The translations under genes and the position numbers were made by a program. Below, piece after piece: positions 18,197-27,408 of a DNA stretch of 64,000 nucleotides. This DNA is from CAYNST01 sp964434105 (GTDB taxonomy: Bacteria; Pseudomonadota; Gammaproteobacteria; Pseudomonadales; Cellvibrionaceae): assembly GCA_964434105.1 (NCBI GenBank), contig CAYSTJ010000005.1:43480-107479 (forward strand). Reading direction: 5' to 3'. Each line of letters begins with the position of its first letter. Position 1 is the stretch's first letter. The notes beneath the pieces are model-generated. The model saw only the letters and a program-made list of their open reading frames with translations, was not told where the DNA came from and did not search any database.

Positions 18197-18715
18197 ATGA
18201 CGACACACTACGTACTAACGGTTTCCAGCGATGATAAGCCGGGAATAGTCCGTCAGATAGCCGATACGGTAACCCGCCATAACGGCAACTGGCTGGAAAG
18301 CCGGCTGGCGCAGCTGGCGGGGAAGTTTGTCGGCGTCATTCACATCACCGTTGCCGCTGATCATGCCGCCGATCTGCAGGTTGCGCTCAAGCAGCTACAG
18401 GCCGACGCAATTCTTGTCACTATCGAACCCTTTGGCACTTCCAGCGCATCCCCTCCGGGACGCACTGCAAACTTTACCGCTACCGGGCCTGACCGATCTG
18501 GAATTGTGCGCGAAATTTCGCGTGCGTTCAGTCAGCGCAGTATCAATGTGGTAGAACTCTCCTCGGAATGCTCCAGCATGCCCTACAGTGGAGAGCCCAT
18601 GTTCACTGTTGCCGGCCTGATCAGCCTGCCGGACCCCGTCGATATCGACGATTTGACGAACGATCTGGACGCGATAGCTGACAGCCTGGGCATCGACATT
18701 CAATGTGATGCCTGA
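18197..18715 (+). CDS. GcvR-like protein with two ACT domains
   Basis: 172 aa. The two ACT domains begin LTVSSDDKPGIVRQIADTVTRHNGNW (about 7-75) and FTATGPDRSGIVREISRAFSQRSINV (about 92-165). GcvR of E. coli, with the same layout, blocks GcvA activation of the glycine cleavage operon; the residue pattern DKPGIV / DRSGIV fits ligand binding at the ACT interface. No gcvA or gcv genes are nearby, so the regulatory target is unknown. SD GGAAAATGCT. A deleted mobile element sits right upstream and may carry or disrupt its promoter. Confidence 0.8.
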   Translation: MTTHYVLTVSSDDKPGIVRQIADTVTRHNGNWLESRLAQLAGKFVGVIHITVAADHAADLQVALKQLQADAILVTIEPFGTSSASPPGRTANFTATGPDRSGIVREISRAFSQRSINVVELSSECSSMPYSGEPMFTVAGLISLPDPVDIDDLTNDLDAIADSLGIDIQCDA

Positions 18716-18743
18716 GGAGACTCCCGCCCCATGGCCAAATCAA

Positions 18744-19229
18744 TCAAAATTCCGGCTGCACCTCGATCAGGCCCTGCACGAGGGCAATAACGTATTTATA
18801 CAGCTCGTCGATAGACTGATCGACCATCGAGAACTGATCAATCAATGTCAGATTGCGCAGGCGCGTAACCAGACTGCGTCGACGGGCGTCCGGCGAGTGA
18901 AACGCCTCGAATGCAATGTCTTCACCCAGTATTTCCTTATAGCAACCAGCGACTGTTTTGGTTTCGAAGGAGGAAATGGTGATGCGCGCCTGGTATTGCA
19001 GATCCCCCAGGGGTAATTGCACGGCAAGGCACTTTTTGATGTCTTTGCTTCGATTAAAAAAGGATTTGGGTTCCATATCGGCAAAGCCTGCGTTCACATC
19101 GGGAATAGCCAATCCACGGTAAAAAGCCAGCGCATCGTCGAGCAGAGCTTTCTGCTCCTGATCCGCCAGCCCGAAATCCAGATTGACCCAGGTTTTATCG
19201 TCGTAGAGTTTGTGGGGCGTAATTTCCAT
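18744..19229 (-). CDS. Hypothetical protein, 161 aa
   Basis: No family recognised. A soluble protein without signal peptide. The sequence has good protein character: an N-terminal DKTWVNLDFGLADQEQKALLDDALAFYRGL block, a Lys/Arg patch (FFNRSKDIKKCLAVQLPLG) and a C-terminal helix. It is convergent with the GcvR-like gene (28 bases between the stops). Start ATG 19229; the SD is weak. A structural role in secretion was considered from its size but there is no motif to support it. Confidence 0.55.
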   Translation of the reverse strand: MEITPHKLYDDKTWVNLDFGLADQEQKALLDDALAFYRGLAIPDVNAGFADMEPKSFFNRSKDIKKCLAVQLPLGDLQYQARITISSFETKTVAGCYKEILGEDIAFEAFHSPDARRRSLVTRLRNLTLIDQFSMVDQSIDELYKYVIALVQGLIEVQPEF

Positions 19230-19613
19230 GGCAGAGATCCGGATTGGCGGGCAGATTACCTGAAGTCGACAAGCTGGTGACTTTTTTCGGTCATTGTAAC
19301 CGGCCTGCCCGCTTTGGCAACAATGCTTGTAGAATCAGCCGGTATATCCCTGCAAAAACCGTAAAACGGCCGATTTCGCCGGTACAACCGACCAGTTGCG
19401 CACTCTGCCCCTTGATGAAAGGAAAACTTTCAGTGTAGATTTGCGCTGCTTTGCCAGACAGCGCCCGACCACGGGCAAAATCGGCACCACCGCGCTGCCG
19501 AAAGTGCAACGAATGAATGGCGATGAAAGACACGCACCTTGAGCAACCAACAAGAGGCGGCCTACATTTTTCGGAAATTTTTGCGCCCTAACAAATGTCT
19601 ATCTGGAGAACCC
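19230..19613. other. Intergenic region between divergent genes, about 384 bp
   Basis: Divergent gap between the 161-aa gene (minus) and the DUF2214 gene (plus). Two overlapping open frames on the minus strand (80 and 72 codons) have no recognisable features. Apart from the expected promoters, nothing stands out. Confidence 0.4.
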
Positions 19614-20066
19614 ATGTTGGATTTACTGGTCCGTTACGGCCATTTTATTGCTATCTTTGTTTTATTCTCCATACTGTTCGCGCAGCATCTTTTGGTTAAA
19701 GGCGAATTGCCCCCGACGTCGATCAAAAAAGTCGCTGCGCTGGATATGGCGTATGGCATCACTGCCCTGGCGGTGCTTCTGTTTGGCCTTGGTTTGTGGT
19801 GGGGAGTTGGCAAGCCGGCAGATTATTATACGCATAACCTCCTGTTTCACGCCAAGGTCGGGCTATTCGTTCTGACCGGTATACTGTCGTTTGTTCCTAC
19901 CCGGTTCTATCTCAAACATCGACACAGCGGGCAGGCGATTACTGTACCCCGCACCATCACGATAATTATAAGAACCGAATTGGTTTTACTGTTGATTGTT
20001 GCGCTGCTGGCTGTAATGATGGCTCAGGGGGTAGGACTCAATGGGTTCTTTCTGCGCCAGGTTTAA
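19614..20066 (+). CDS. DUF2214 family inner-membrane protein
   Basis: 150 aa from ATG 19614, which has a GGAG six bases upstream and begins directly with the first membrane helix; the longer open frame adds 25 non-helical residues and is not favoured. Four hydrophobic helices: LLVRYGHFIAIFVLFSILFA, IKKVAALDMAYGITALAVL, NLLFHAKVGLFVLTGILSF and IIIRTELVLLLIVALLAVMM. A conserved His in helix 1 and another in HAKVGLF recall haem- or copper-binding membrane families, but no function has been shown for DUF2214. Monocistronic by spacing. Confidence 0.8.
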   Translation: MLDLLVRYGHFIAIFVLFSILFAQHLLVKGELPPTSIKKVAALDMAYGITALAVLLFGLGLWWGVGKPADYYTHNLLFHAKVGLFVLTGILSFVPTRFYLKHRHSGQAITVPRTITIIIRTELVLLLIVALLAVMMAQGVGLNGFFLRQV

Positions 20067-20255
20067 CGGCCAGTATCAACCGGGTCGCGGACAGGACGGG
20101 CAAAAACTCCCCAACCCGCCTGATTCTGGAATACTGAATGCCGAAGCCTGTGACCCGGATCTGCTCAATCGAATGGTGGTTACCGTGCGTACAAAACGTG
20201 ACCACGCTGTTTGATTGATCGTCCTGATCCATCCCACAATCCATGAGGGTAATCA

Positions 20256-20570
20256 ATGCAAGTCCAAATCAATACCGATAAAAACATTACAGGCGACGAA
20301 CGCCTGACACAACAGGTTGAAGCGCATTTACGGGAATCGCTGGAGCGATTCAGCGAGAAAATCACCCGGATAGAGGCCCATATTAGTGACCAGAATAGCG
20401 CCACCAAGGGCGGAGAAGACAAACGTTGTATGCTGGAAGCCCGCGTGGCTGGCCTACAGCCAATTTCGGTCAGCGCATTCGGCGAACACGTAACCGAGGC
20501 AGTTGATGAGGCGATCCGCAAACTGAGACGCTCCCTGGAATCCACACTGGGCAAGCTTGAGCGTCGCTGA
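20256..20570 (+). CDS. HPF/RaiA-family ribosome-associated protein
   Basis: 104 aa. The family pattern is clear: MQVQINTDKNITGDERLTQQVEAH at the start and VTEAVDEAIRKLRRSLESTLGK near the end, as in short HPF/YfiA proteins that bind the 30S subunit in stationary phase. The central basic loop is weaker than in true HPF. It is not next to rpoN as hpf usually is, so it is likely a paralogue or a stress-specific version. Confidence 0.75.
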   Translation: MQVQINTDKNITGDERLTQQVEAHLRESLERFSEKITRIEAHISDQNSATKGGEDKRCMLEARVAGLQPISVSAFGEHVTEAVDEAIRKLRRSLESTLGKLERR

Positions 20571-20840
20571 GCACTCCCTGCAAATCGCCTTAAAGGGGAC
20601 GCGCCACGAGCCGCCAATAAAACAGCTTTCGGCCTGCGATTGACGTCGATGAGCTGACCTGATAGAGCCGCCGGTCATCACGACCGGCGTCAACAATCAC
20701 CGCCTTCAGATCCGGAACCGCCTGGACTCCAGGCGCTGTTCAAACCCACTGGCGCTATCCAAAGCTGAACCAGCAAAGCGCCCGCGCGAGGCCCGGCTGA
20801 ACCTTGTCCGACGGATGCCAGTCTTTTATCCATACCGCAC

Positions 20841-22211
20841 TTAACCATAGGTTTCCTTTGAAGCTGACCGACCGTCGCGGGTGAGATTTCTTATCCAGCG
20901 CCCGCGGCGTATGCGGATCAGAACCGGGAAGAATTTAAGCAGATCCTCAACGTAGGTCAAAAAATAGAGGGTAATAAACGGCGCACCCTGCCAGACCCCG
21001 GTGATGAACAGCGGTACGCCAAATATCCACATAACGATGCAGTCGTTAATAAGGCAAAAGCGGTTGTCTCCACCGGCGCGCAGAACACCGAGTATCCGTA
21101 CCATGTTAAGGATCTTGAGCCAGACGGCCACGCTGAAAAACATCAGTGCATTAACCAGAAGCTCTGTGGTCACCGGTTCGAGAGCACCGAATCGTCGTAT
21201 CAGACCCGGGCCAAACAGGAGAAGCAGTGCACTCAATGCCAACACCAGCGCCAGTGTCAAACGCTCGAAGAACCGTTGCAGACGGCGGGCTTCCGTAGGG
21301 TTATCCGCCCCGAGCGCATTACCCACCATGACTGCCGACGCATTCGCCAGGCCGATAAACAGCGCAAAAAAAGCACTTTCGAAGGGTACCATGACGCCCA
21401 TCACCGCCAGGGCATGAGTCCCCGAATACCCCATACCCACATGGTAGACCGAGTTACCCACACCCCAAATGGTATGGTTAATAACGAGCGGCAGGGAAAA
21501 GCGGGCGAATTGCCTGATTGCCCTGACCTGCAACCCAGCCCGTAACTGGGCAGGACTCAATGCAAACGCCTGCTTTCGATAGTACAGCCAGAAAAGCACG
21601 ATAAACAGCTGCAGACCCCGTGCAACCAGCGTTCCCCAGGCAGCGCCCTCCGCGCCCATGGCATCAAAACCGAGGTGACCAAAAATCAGGATATAGTTGA
21701 GCGCGATATTGACCAGCGCCGCTGTTGCCGACGCGACCAGCGGCAGCAGCGTAATGCCCATGGCACGCAATGCAGCTTCATAGATGACAATGCATTGCGT
21801 GAACACGATGACCGGCGCGGTAATCCACAGAAACCGCGTCGCAATCTGTATCACATCCTGATCCGGGTTGAGCCACACCAGCCAGTGTTGCCCCAGCGCA
21901 AACAACATAACCAGCGGCGCACTCAGCGCTGCACCCGCCCACAGCGCCACTGCGAGAATACGCTGACCGCCAGCCAGATCCCGGGCACCGATATATTGCG
22001 CGATAAGTATGCTGCCGCCCGAGGCAATCCCCACCATCAGCACCAACAGCAAAAAATGTAACTTGGCAGCAAGACCTACCGCAGCAACGGTTTCCGCGCC
22101 CAGCCCGGCCACCATTGCCACATCGGCCATACCCAGAAAAGACTGCAACAGCATTTGCAGCGCAACCGGCAGTGCCAACATCAGCACACGTCGCCAGAAA
22201 ACAGAATCCAT
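20841..22211 (-). CDS. MATE family efflux transporter
   Basis: 456 aa with about twelve membrane helices in two similar halves. The N-terminal motif LMLALPVALQMLLQSFLGMADVAMVAGLG and the second-half VINHTIWGVGNSVYHVGMGYSG fit NorM/DinF-type MATE exporters, which expel cationic compounds using a sodium or proton gradient. No regulator is nearby. It is divergent from purC with a gap of 182 bases. Confidence 0.88.
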   Translation of the reverse strand: MDSVFWRRVLMLALPVALQMLLQSFLGMADVAMVAGLGAETVAAVGLAAKLHFLLLVLMVGIASGGSILIAQYIGARDLAGGQRILAVALWAGAALSAPLVMLFALGQHWLVWLNPDQDVIQIATRFLWITAPVIVFTQCIVIYEAALRAMGITLLPLVASATAALVNIALNYILIFGHLGFDAMGAEGAAWGTLVARGLQLFIVLFWLYYRKQAFALSPAQLRAGLQVRAIRQFARFSLPLVINHTIWGVGNSVYHVGMGYSGTHALAVMGVMVPFESAFFALFIGLANASAVMVGNALGADNPTEARRLQRFFERLTLALVLALSALLLLFGPGLIRRFGALEPVTTELLVNALMFFSVAVWLKILNMVRILGVLRAGGDNRFCLINDCIVMWIFGVPLFITGVWQGAPFITLYFLTYVEDLLKFFPVLIRIRRGRWIRNLTRDGRSASKETYG

Positions 22212-22393
22212 GAAAACGATACCTGACTTTGAGAGGAGAACCGCACCCGCCCCAGGCGGCTCAATGTACGATTTGAAGACGGGGCGCGGATTATAGACCA
22301 GCCCGGGGAATTCCCATAGGGTCGGCGGTTACGCTATCATCGCGCCTTTCATCCGAATCCCACCATGGTGGACCAACACACTGGAAAACGTTT

Positions 22394-23500
22394 ATGAATG
22401 TAGCCGACCAGGTTCTCTCCGTTAACAACGACCTGCCCATTCGCACAAAACAGCCGGTACACAGTGGCAAGGTACGCTCCGTCTACTGGCTCGATGACGC
22501 GGACAGCCGGCGCCTGATCAAAGAGCGGCAATACCCGGTTCCCGACGAAGCGCCACTGGCCATCATGGTGATCAGCGACCGAATTTCCGCCTTTGACTGC
22601 ATCTGGCATGGCGAAGGCGGTGTACGCGGCGTCCCCGGCAAAGGGGCGGCGCTGAATGCCATCTCCAATCACTGGTTTCAGTTATTTCGCGAGAACCAAC
22701 TGGCAGACAGCCATATCCTCGATATTCCGCATCCGCTCGTCTGGATAGTACAAAAGGCGCGACCGGTCATGATCGAAGCCATATGTCGCCAATATATTAC
22801 CGGGTCCATGTGGCGAGCCTACAGCAAGGGCGAGCGGGCGTTCTGCGGCATTACGCTGCCCGATGGTCTGGGCAGGGACCAGCGGTTGCCCGAACTGCTG
22901 ATCACCCCCTCCACCAAAGGGATTCTAAAAGGCATCCCCGGCGTACCGGAAGCCGACGACGTTAACATTTCGCGCAACGATATAGAAAGCAACTACCAGG
23001 CTTTCAGTTTCCGTTCACCAGCCGATATCGACCGCTACGAAGTTCTGCTGCGGGAGGGTTTTCAACTTATCGAACGGTCGCTGGCCAAACTGGACCAGAT
23101 ATTCGTCGATACCAAATTCGAATTCGGTTATGTGACCGATCGCGACGGCCAGGAACAGTTAATTTATATGGATGAGGTCGGCACACCGGACTCGTCACGC
23201 ATCTGGGATGGCGCGAACTATCGGGAGGGAATCGTGCTGGAAAAGTCCAAGGAAGAGTTCCGGCAGCGCCTGCTGGCACACTTTCCCGATCCCGACGTGC
23301 TGTTGAACAAGGACCGGTTCGCTGAACGAGTGGCACTGGCCCGGGACAATGCCCTGCCCATGGAAATCCTGCAGCAGGTGTCGGCGACCTACCTGGATAT
23401 CGCCGAAAAAATTACCGGAAAGCCGGTCCCGCTGTCTGAAAATCCCAAAGCAGACATTATCAGGGTACTGGACGACGACTTTGGCGTAATCGCCCGCTGA
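22394..23500 (+). CDS. purC: Phosphoribosylaminoimidazole-succinocarboxamide synthase (long form)
   Basis: 368 aa. It joins CAIR and aspartate using ATP in purine synthesis. Recognised by HSGKVRSVYWLDD (substrate/ATP loop), SDRISAFDC, and the C-terminal KFEFGYVTDRDGQEQLIYMDEVGTPDSSRIWD block. The length corresponds to the longer SAICAR synthetase found in many Gammaproteobacteria beside the 237-aa E. coli type. Monocistronic; divergent from the MATE gene. Confidence 0.93.
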   Translation: MNVADQVLSVNNDLPIRTKQPVHSGKVRSVYWLDDADSRRLIKERQYPVPDEAPLAIMVISDRISAFDCIWHGEGGVRGVPGKGAALNAISNHWFQLFRENQLADSHILDIPHPLVWIVQKARPVMIEAICRQYITGSMWRAYSKGERAFCGITLPDGLGRDQRLPELLITPSTKGILKGIPGVPEADDVNISRNDIESNYQAFSFRSPADIDRYEVLLREGFQLIERSLAKLDQIFVDTKFEFGYVTDRDGQEQLIYMDEVGTPDSSRIWDGANYREGIVLEKSKEEFRQRLLAHFPDPDVLLNKDRFAERVALARDNALPMEILQQVSATYLDIAEKITGKPVPLSENPKADIIRVLDDDFGVIAR

Positions 23501-23552
23501 CAGGCTGCTCCGGCAGGCGCCCGGGTTTAACAGGCCTACACCCGCTGCCGGT

Positions 23553-24548
23553 TCAAAACATTTCGTATTTATCGGTAATCAATACAAGCTTTCCGACGAC
23601 ATTGCCACTGGCCAGCTCGCGGTGCGCCTCGGCGGCTTCCGCCAGGGGATATACACGATAGATAATGGGTTTAATACGCTCGGCCAGTACGGCCGGCCAG
23701 ATCTTGCGGCTGACGTGACGCGCGATTACGGCTTTTTCCTGGGCGCTGCGGGAGCGTAGCGTCGACCCCGTCAAAGACAGCCGCTTGAGCATCATCGGCA
23801 TAAAATTGATCCGGGCGACAGCGCCCTGCTGAAAGGCAATACTCACGATACGGCCATTGGTTGCAGCCGCCTGCATGTTACGCTGAATGTAATCACCGCC
23901 CACCGGATCGAGGATCACGTCGGCACCACGCCCGGTCGTCTGCTTGATGACCTCGACAAAGTCTTCCTGGTTATAGTTGATGGCCCGCAATGCCCCCAGG
24001 CGCTCGCAAACACGACAGCGCTCGTCCGAACCTGCGGTGGCGTAGACCCTGGCGCCGGTTATTCGCGCCATTTGCACAGCAATCGAACCGATACCCCCGC
24101 TGCCGCCATGAATCAGGAGCGTCTCTCCGACACCCAGCGCACCCCGTTCGTACACGTTACTCCAGACCGTAAACAGTGCCTCCGGCAACGCCGCTGCCGT
24201 GACAAAATCCAGCGACTCCGGCACTTGCATACACTGTTTGGCCGGCACGCTGACGAATTCCGCATAACCGCCGCCATTGGTCAGCGCGCAAACACGCTGG
24301 CCGACACGCCAGGGGCCGGCGTCCTTGCCTACTGCAGCAATGAATCCCGCAACTTCAAGCCCGAGGATGGGCGAAGCACCGTCCGGTGCGGGGTATTTAC
24401 CTTCGCGCTGCATCAGGTCAGGCCGGTTTACCCCCGCGGCAGCCACTTGTATCAGCACCTCATCGTGGTCGAAAGTCGGCAGGGCCCCGCGCTTTAATTG
24501 CAGCACTTCCGGACCGCCGGGCTCTTCAAAATCGATGTAACGCATCAT
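23553..24548 (-). CDS. Zinc-less NAD(P)H quinone oxidoreductase (PIG3/QorA-type MDR)
   Basis: 331 aa from ATG 24548. Medium-chain dehydrogenase/reductase fold: the N-terminal MRYIDFEEPGGPEVLQLKR, substrate domain with NRPDLMQREGKYPAPDG, and the nucleotide-binding LLIHGGSGGIGSIAVQMA. The catalytic zinc ligands of alcohol dehydrogenases are absent, which places it with quinone oxidoreductases. Its ATG overlaps the pdxH stop (ATGATG), so it is translationally coupled to pdxH. Longer upstream starts would lie inside pdxH. Confidence 0.85.
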   Translation of the reverse strand: MMRYIDFEEPGGPEVLQLKRGALPTFDHDEVLIQVAAAGVNRPDLMQREGKYPAPDGASPILGLEVAGFIAAVGKDAGPWRVGQRVCALTNGGGYAEFVSVPAKQCMQVPESLDFVTAAALPEALFTVWSNVYERGALGVGETLLIHGGSGGIGSIAVQMARITGARVYATAGSDERCRVCERLGALRAINYNQEDFVEVIKQTTGRGADVILDPVGGDYIQRNMQAAATNGRIVSIAFQQGAVARINFMPMMLKRLSLTGSTLRSRSAQEKAVIARHVSRKIWPAVLAERIKPIIYRVYPLAEAAEAHRELASGNVVGKLVLITDKYEMF

Positions 24549-25189
24549 GGAGCTAACCTTTCTATTTCCCACGTCTGTTCAGTTGTCATGCGGTATTCAA
24601 ATCGGTCGTGCAAGCGGTTGGCGCGTCCCTGCCAGAATTCAAACCGATGCGGTACAACCCGAAAGCCTCCCCAGAAGTCTGGCGTAGGCACAGGGCCTTC
24701 TCCAAAGCGCTCTTTCAACATCGCATAGCGGGCCTGCAAAAGATTGCGCGAATCCAGTGGCTGGCTTTGTCGTGATGCCCACGCGGCGATCTGACTTTCG
24801 CGCGGGCGGGACCTGAAATACTCCCCGGACTCCTGCACGGCGATTTTCACGGCGGTGCCCTGGACGATGACCTGGCGCTCAATCGCATGCCAGGGAAAGT
24901 GCAGACAGACCTGGGCATGTTGATCGATTTCCCGGGCTTTGGCGCTGGCGTAGTTGGTAAAGAACACCAGCCCCCGCTCATCCAGATACTTTAATAAAAC
25001 CGTCCGTTGACGTGGCTGGCCGGTCGAATCCACCGTCGCCAGCACCATAGCGGTCGGGTCGCACAGATCAAGCTCGGTGGTCTGTCGATACCATAGCCGG
25101 AACTGTTCAAAGGGACTATCATGCAGCTGCGACCGGGACAATCCGCCCTGCAAATACTCCCGGCGCATCTTATCAAGGTCCATGGTCAT
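24545..25189 (-). CDS. pdxH: Pyridoxine/pyridoxamine 5'-phosphate oxidase
   Basis: 214 aa from ATG 25189, preceded by GGGGC; eight additional residues are possible. This FMN enzyme makes pyridoxal phosphate from PNP/PMP. Seen: MRREYLQGGLSRSQLHDSPFEQF, the FMN site RQRTVLLKYLDERGLVFFTNY, and the C-terminal GFRVVPHRFEFWQGRANRLHDR signature. It is first in a two-gene operon with the quinone oxidoreductase gene. Its N-terminus is 161 bases from mobA on the opposite strand. Confidence 0.96.
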   Translation of the reverse strand: MTMDLDKMRREYLQGGLSRSQLHDSPFEQFRLWYRQTTELDLCDPTAMVLATVDSTGQPRQRTVLLKYLDERGLVFFTNYASAKAREIDQHAQVCLHFPWHAIERQVIVQGTAVKIAVQESGEYFRSRPRESQIAAWASRQSQPLDSRNLLQARYAMLKERFGEGPVPTPDFWGGFRVVPHRFEFWQGRANRLHDRFEYRMTTEQTWEIERLAP

Positions 25190-25350
25190 GCCCCATTTTA
25201 TAATTGTCGTCAAGACAGCGGAAACCGGTCCGCCAGGCGAGCAGGTTCACCACACAGCCTGGCCGCAAGCGCGTCGAAATGTCCGGAAAACCGTTCAGTC
25301 ACCTACCACCCGGCAGCAGAAAAGCTGCTTATTTTACTGATACTTTGCCT

Positions 25351-25962
25351 ATGTCTGCAGCATTAAATTCCATATCGGCCGTTATACTGGCTGGCGGCCG
25401 TAGCCAACGTATGCAGACACCGGACAAATTCCTGCTGCCCTGGCGCGGCCGGACACTGCTGGACCACTGCATCGAACGCCTCCAGCCCCAGGTCGGACGG
25501 ATCGCCCTCAGCATTAATGGCGACGCTGGCCGGTTTGACCGATTTGGACTGCCCGTGATCGAAGATCGGCCGGCCCCTTATTCTGGACCACTGGCAGGAA
25601 TAATCAGCGCGATGAACTGGTACCGAGAGAGGGATAATGCACCGGAGTGGCTGGTCAGTGTTGCGTCCGACACCCCAGGATTCCCGGTCGATCTGGTTGA
25701 GCAACTCAGGGCGGCGGCATCCGGCAATCAAACGGCCGTCGCCTATGCCCGCAGCGGTGACCGGCATCATTTTACCTTTGCGCTCTGGTCGCTGCGGAAC
25801 CTCTCCCTGCTGCAGTCACTTTACGACAGCGGTGAGCGCTCCCTAAAGCGGGCGGTGCATACTTTACCTCATACATCCGTACTTTGGGAGGAAAAAGCCG
25901 ATCCTTTTCGCAACTTGAATACACCGGAGGACTGGCTGGAATTCAATAGACTGCATCCATAG
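25351..25962 (+). CDS. mobA: Molybdenum cofactor guanylyltransferase MobA
   Basis: 203 aa from ATG 25351, the start that aligns with the family; the open frame runs further upstream but that part has no MobA character. It adds GMP to molybdopterin. The nucleotide-binding loop is AVILAGGRSQRMQTPDKFLLPWRG (about residues 10-33); also VIEDRPAPYSGPLAGIISAM, SVASDTPGFP and the NLNTPEDW tail. There is no visible SD. moaC, moaD and moaE lie 26 kb away in the window. Confidence 0.92.
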   Translation: MSAALNSISAVILAGGRSQRMQTPDKFLLPWRGRTLLDHCIERLQPQVGRIALSINGDAGRFDRFGLPVIEDRPAPYSGPLAGIISAMNWYRERDNAPEWLVSVASDTPGFPVDLVEQLRAAASGNQTAVAYARSGDRHHFTFALWSLRNLSLLQSLYDSGERSLKRAVHTLPHTSVLWEEKADPFRNLNTPEDWLEFNRLHP

Positions 25963-26164
25963 CGCCGCCTGACACCGCTGAAAACCTGGTTTCCAGCCCG
26001 GTGCCGCCAGTCGCCGGAGCCTTATATGCCGTGCCGCACCATAGTATGGGCCTGCTATAACTAACGGGCTGAAGCATTTTTTGCACAGCTCGCTACACTT
26101 AAGAAAAAGCGGCCGTTTTTGTGACGAACCGCACAATCATAAGTCAATATGTCGGAGAAGCGCA

Positions 26165-26953
26165 TTGAATCCTTTGAAAACCCTCTGCCTTGGTCTAGCC
26201 GCCATCGCGTTAACGACGTCGATGCAAGCCATTGCCACACCATCGGTCGATTTTACAGCGCTCTGCAGCTACGGCGAGGAATGCCAGGTCAACAGACCGA
26301 CATTGATTGGCTATGGCAGCAAGGGCAAGTTGGCGATGCGCACAAAAACCGGGCAGTTTACCTGCCATGGCGCCGCGTTTGGAAAGAGTCGACCCGACGT
26401 CGGCAACGAGCAGTGCTTTGTTTACACCGAGTCAGCCGCCAGTAAAACCGGTCCCGGCGCACGACTGCCGGTGACTCGTGCTTCAGGCCGGTCCGCGCAA
26501 TTGCCAGCCGGCGCATACGCCATCGTTTCCCGCTTCAGCGGTAAGGCCCTGGAGGTGCGCGGCGGTAGTCTCAATGACGGCGCGTTCATCACCCAAAGCG
26601 ATTTTACCGACGGCCCTCATCAGATATGGAAAATCACACCGGTCGGGAAAACGCATTATTCGATTATTGCCTTCCATAGCGGCAAATCATTGCAGGCAAG
26701 AGAATCATTCAATTCCGACGGCGCCCGCCTTCAGCAATACGAATGGTCCGACCAGCACAATCAGCATTGGCTGATTGAGCCCTATGACGATGACGGCTGG
26801 CGCATTACCTCCCGACATAACGGTACGTCGGTAGATGTCTACGAAATGAATCAGAACAATCAGGGCGCGGTGGTCACCTGGAGCTTCTGGGGCGGAGATA
26901 ACCAACTGTGGAATTTTATTCCGGTGGATACGGTTGATCTGGAGTCCGACTAA
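26165..26953 (+). CDS. Secreted ricin-type beta-trefoil lectin-domain protein
   Basis: 262 aa from a TTG at 26165, chosen because GGAGAAG lies 7-11 bases upstream and it starts a good signal peptide (LNPLKTLCLGLAAIALTT, cleavage near MQAIATPSV). Residues about 30-100 are Cys-containing (CSYGEECQ, FTCHG, EQCFVY), of unknown fold. Residues about 120-255 form a beta-trefoil of the RicinB/QXW class with three repeats, each ending in a QxW-like motif (HQIW, NQHW, NQLW). No catalytic domain is attached. Probably an exported carbohydrate-binding protein; ligand unknown. Confidence 0.75.
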   Translation: MNPLKTLCLGLAAIALTTSMQAIATPSVDFTALCSYGEECQVNRPTLIGYGSKGKLAMRTKTGQFTCHGAAFGKSRPDVGNEQCFVYTESAASKTGPGARLPVTRASGRSAQLPAGAYAIVSRFSGKALEVRGGSLNDGAFITQSDFTDGPHQIWKITPVGKTHYSIIAFHSGKSLQARESFNSDGARLQQYEWSDQHNQHWLIEPYDDDGWRITSRHNGTSVDVYEMNQNNQGAVVTWSFWGGDNQLWNFIPVDTVDLESD

Positions 26954-27408
26954 CCCACATCACCGCAGCCTATCTCGCAATGGGTTTCCGGGGCCATCCG
27001 TGGGCACTCGTGCACCACGGACAGGCACCTCCCCCGTCGCCATCGCTGGAAGTCAATCACCCGCCCCGCGCATAGACGCCACCTTGTGGTGCAAATCATC
27101 AGCCTGAAGTCAATTCAATATCGCCATACACTCACAACGAATTGATTTTGCATAATATTTTATCGACACATCTGTAATGCAATGGACTGGCAAGGGAATT
27201 GCTGAATGGCTGAATGGCTGAATGGCTGAATGGCTGAATGGCTGAATGGCCAGCGCATAATTCCTGACCAGCCATTACCAGCGCAGATCCCGTATTTCTC
27301 GACACGTCTCACCCGCACAACACCGGCGCCAGGCGCCATTTGCCCTGCTGGCACACGCGTATCGCTAAAAAGCCAGAAATGATATTCAACCTACAGGAGT
27401 CCGTTTAA
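26954..27408. other. Intergenic region of about 455 bp with an 8-bp tandem repeat
   Basis: Between the lectin gene and the porin gene. It holds the six-unit repeat annotated at 27203-27250. Nothing else recognisable; the right end carries ACAGGAG nine bases before the porin ATG. Confidence 0.5.
27203..27250. repeat. 8-bp tandem repeat, TGAATGGC x 6
   Basis: Six uninterrupted, identical units of TGAATGGC, 160 bases before the porin start. The perfect identity and short unit suggest active slippage, and the position is compatible with an effect on expression by spacing, as in phase-variable promoters. Confidence 0.95.

Noticed and set aside
18744..19229. Type VI sheath small subunit (TssB) as an identity for the 161-aa gene
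   Set aside because: The size is similar but the TssB motifs are missing and no other sheath gene is near.
19291..19553. Two overlapping minus-strand open frames of 80 and 72 codons
   Set aside because: No recognisable features, and they compete with the promoter region of two divergent genes.
20571..20840. Possible decayed gene on the minus strand between the HPF-like gene and the MATE gene
   Set aside because: A short frame reading VPDLKAVIVDAGRDDRRLYQV looks protein-like, but it has stops before it and no start or family match, so it cannot be supported.
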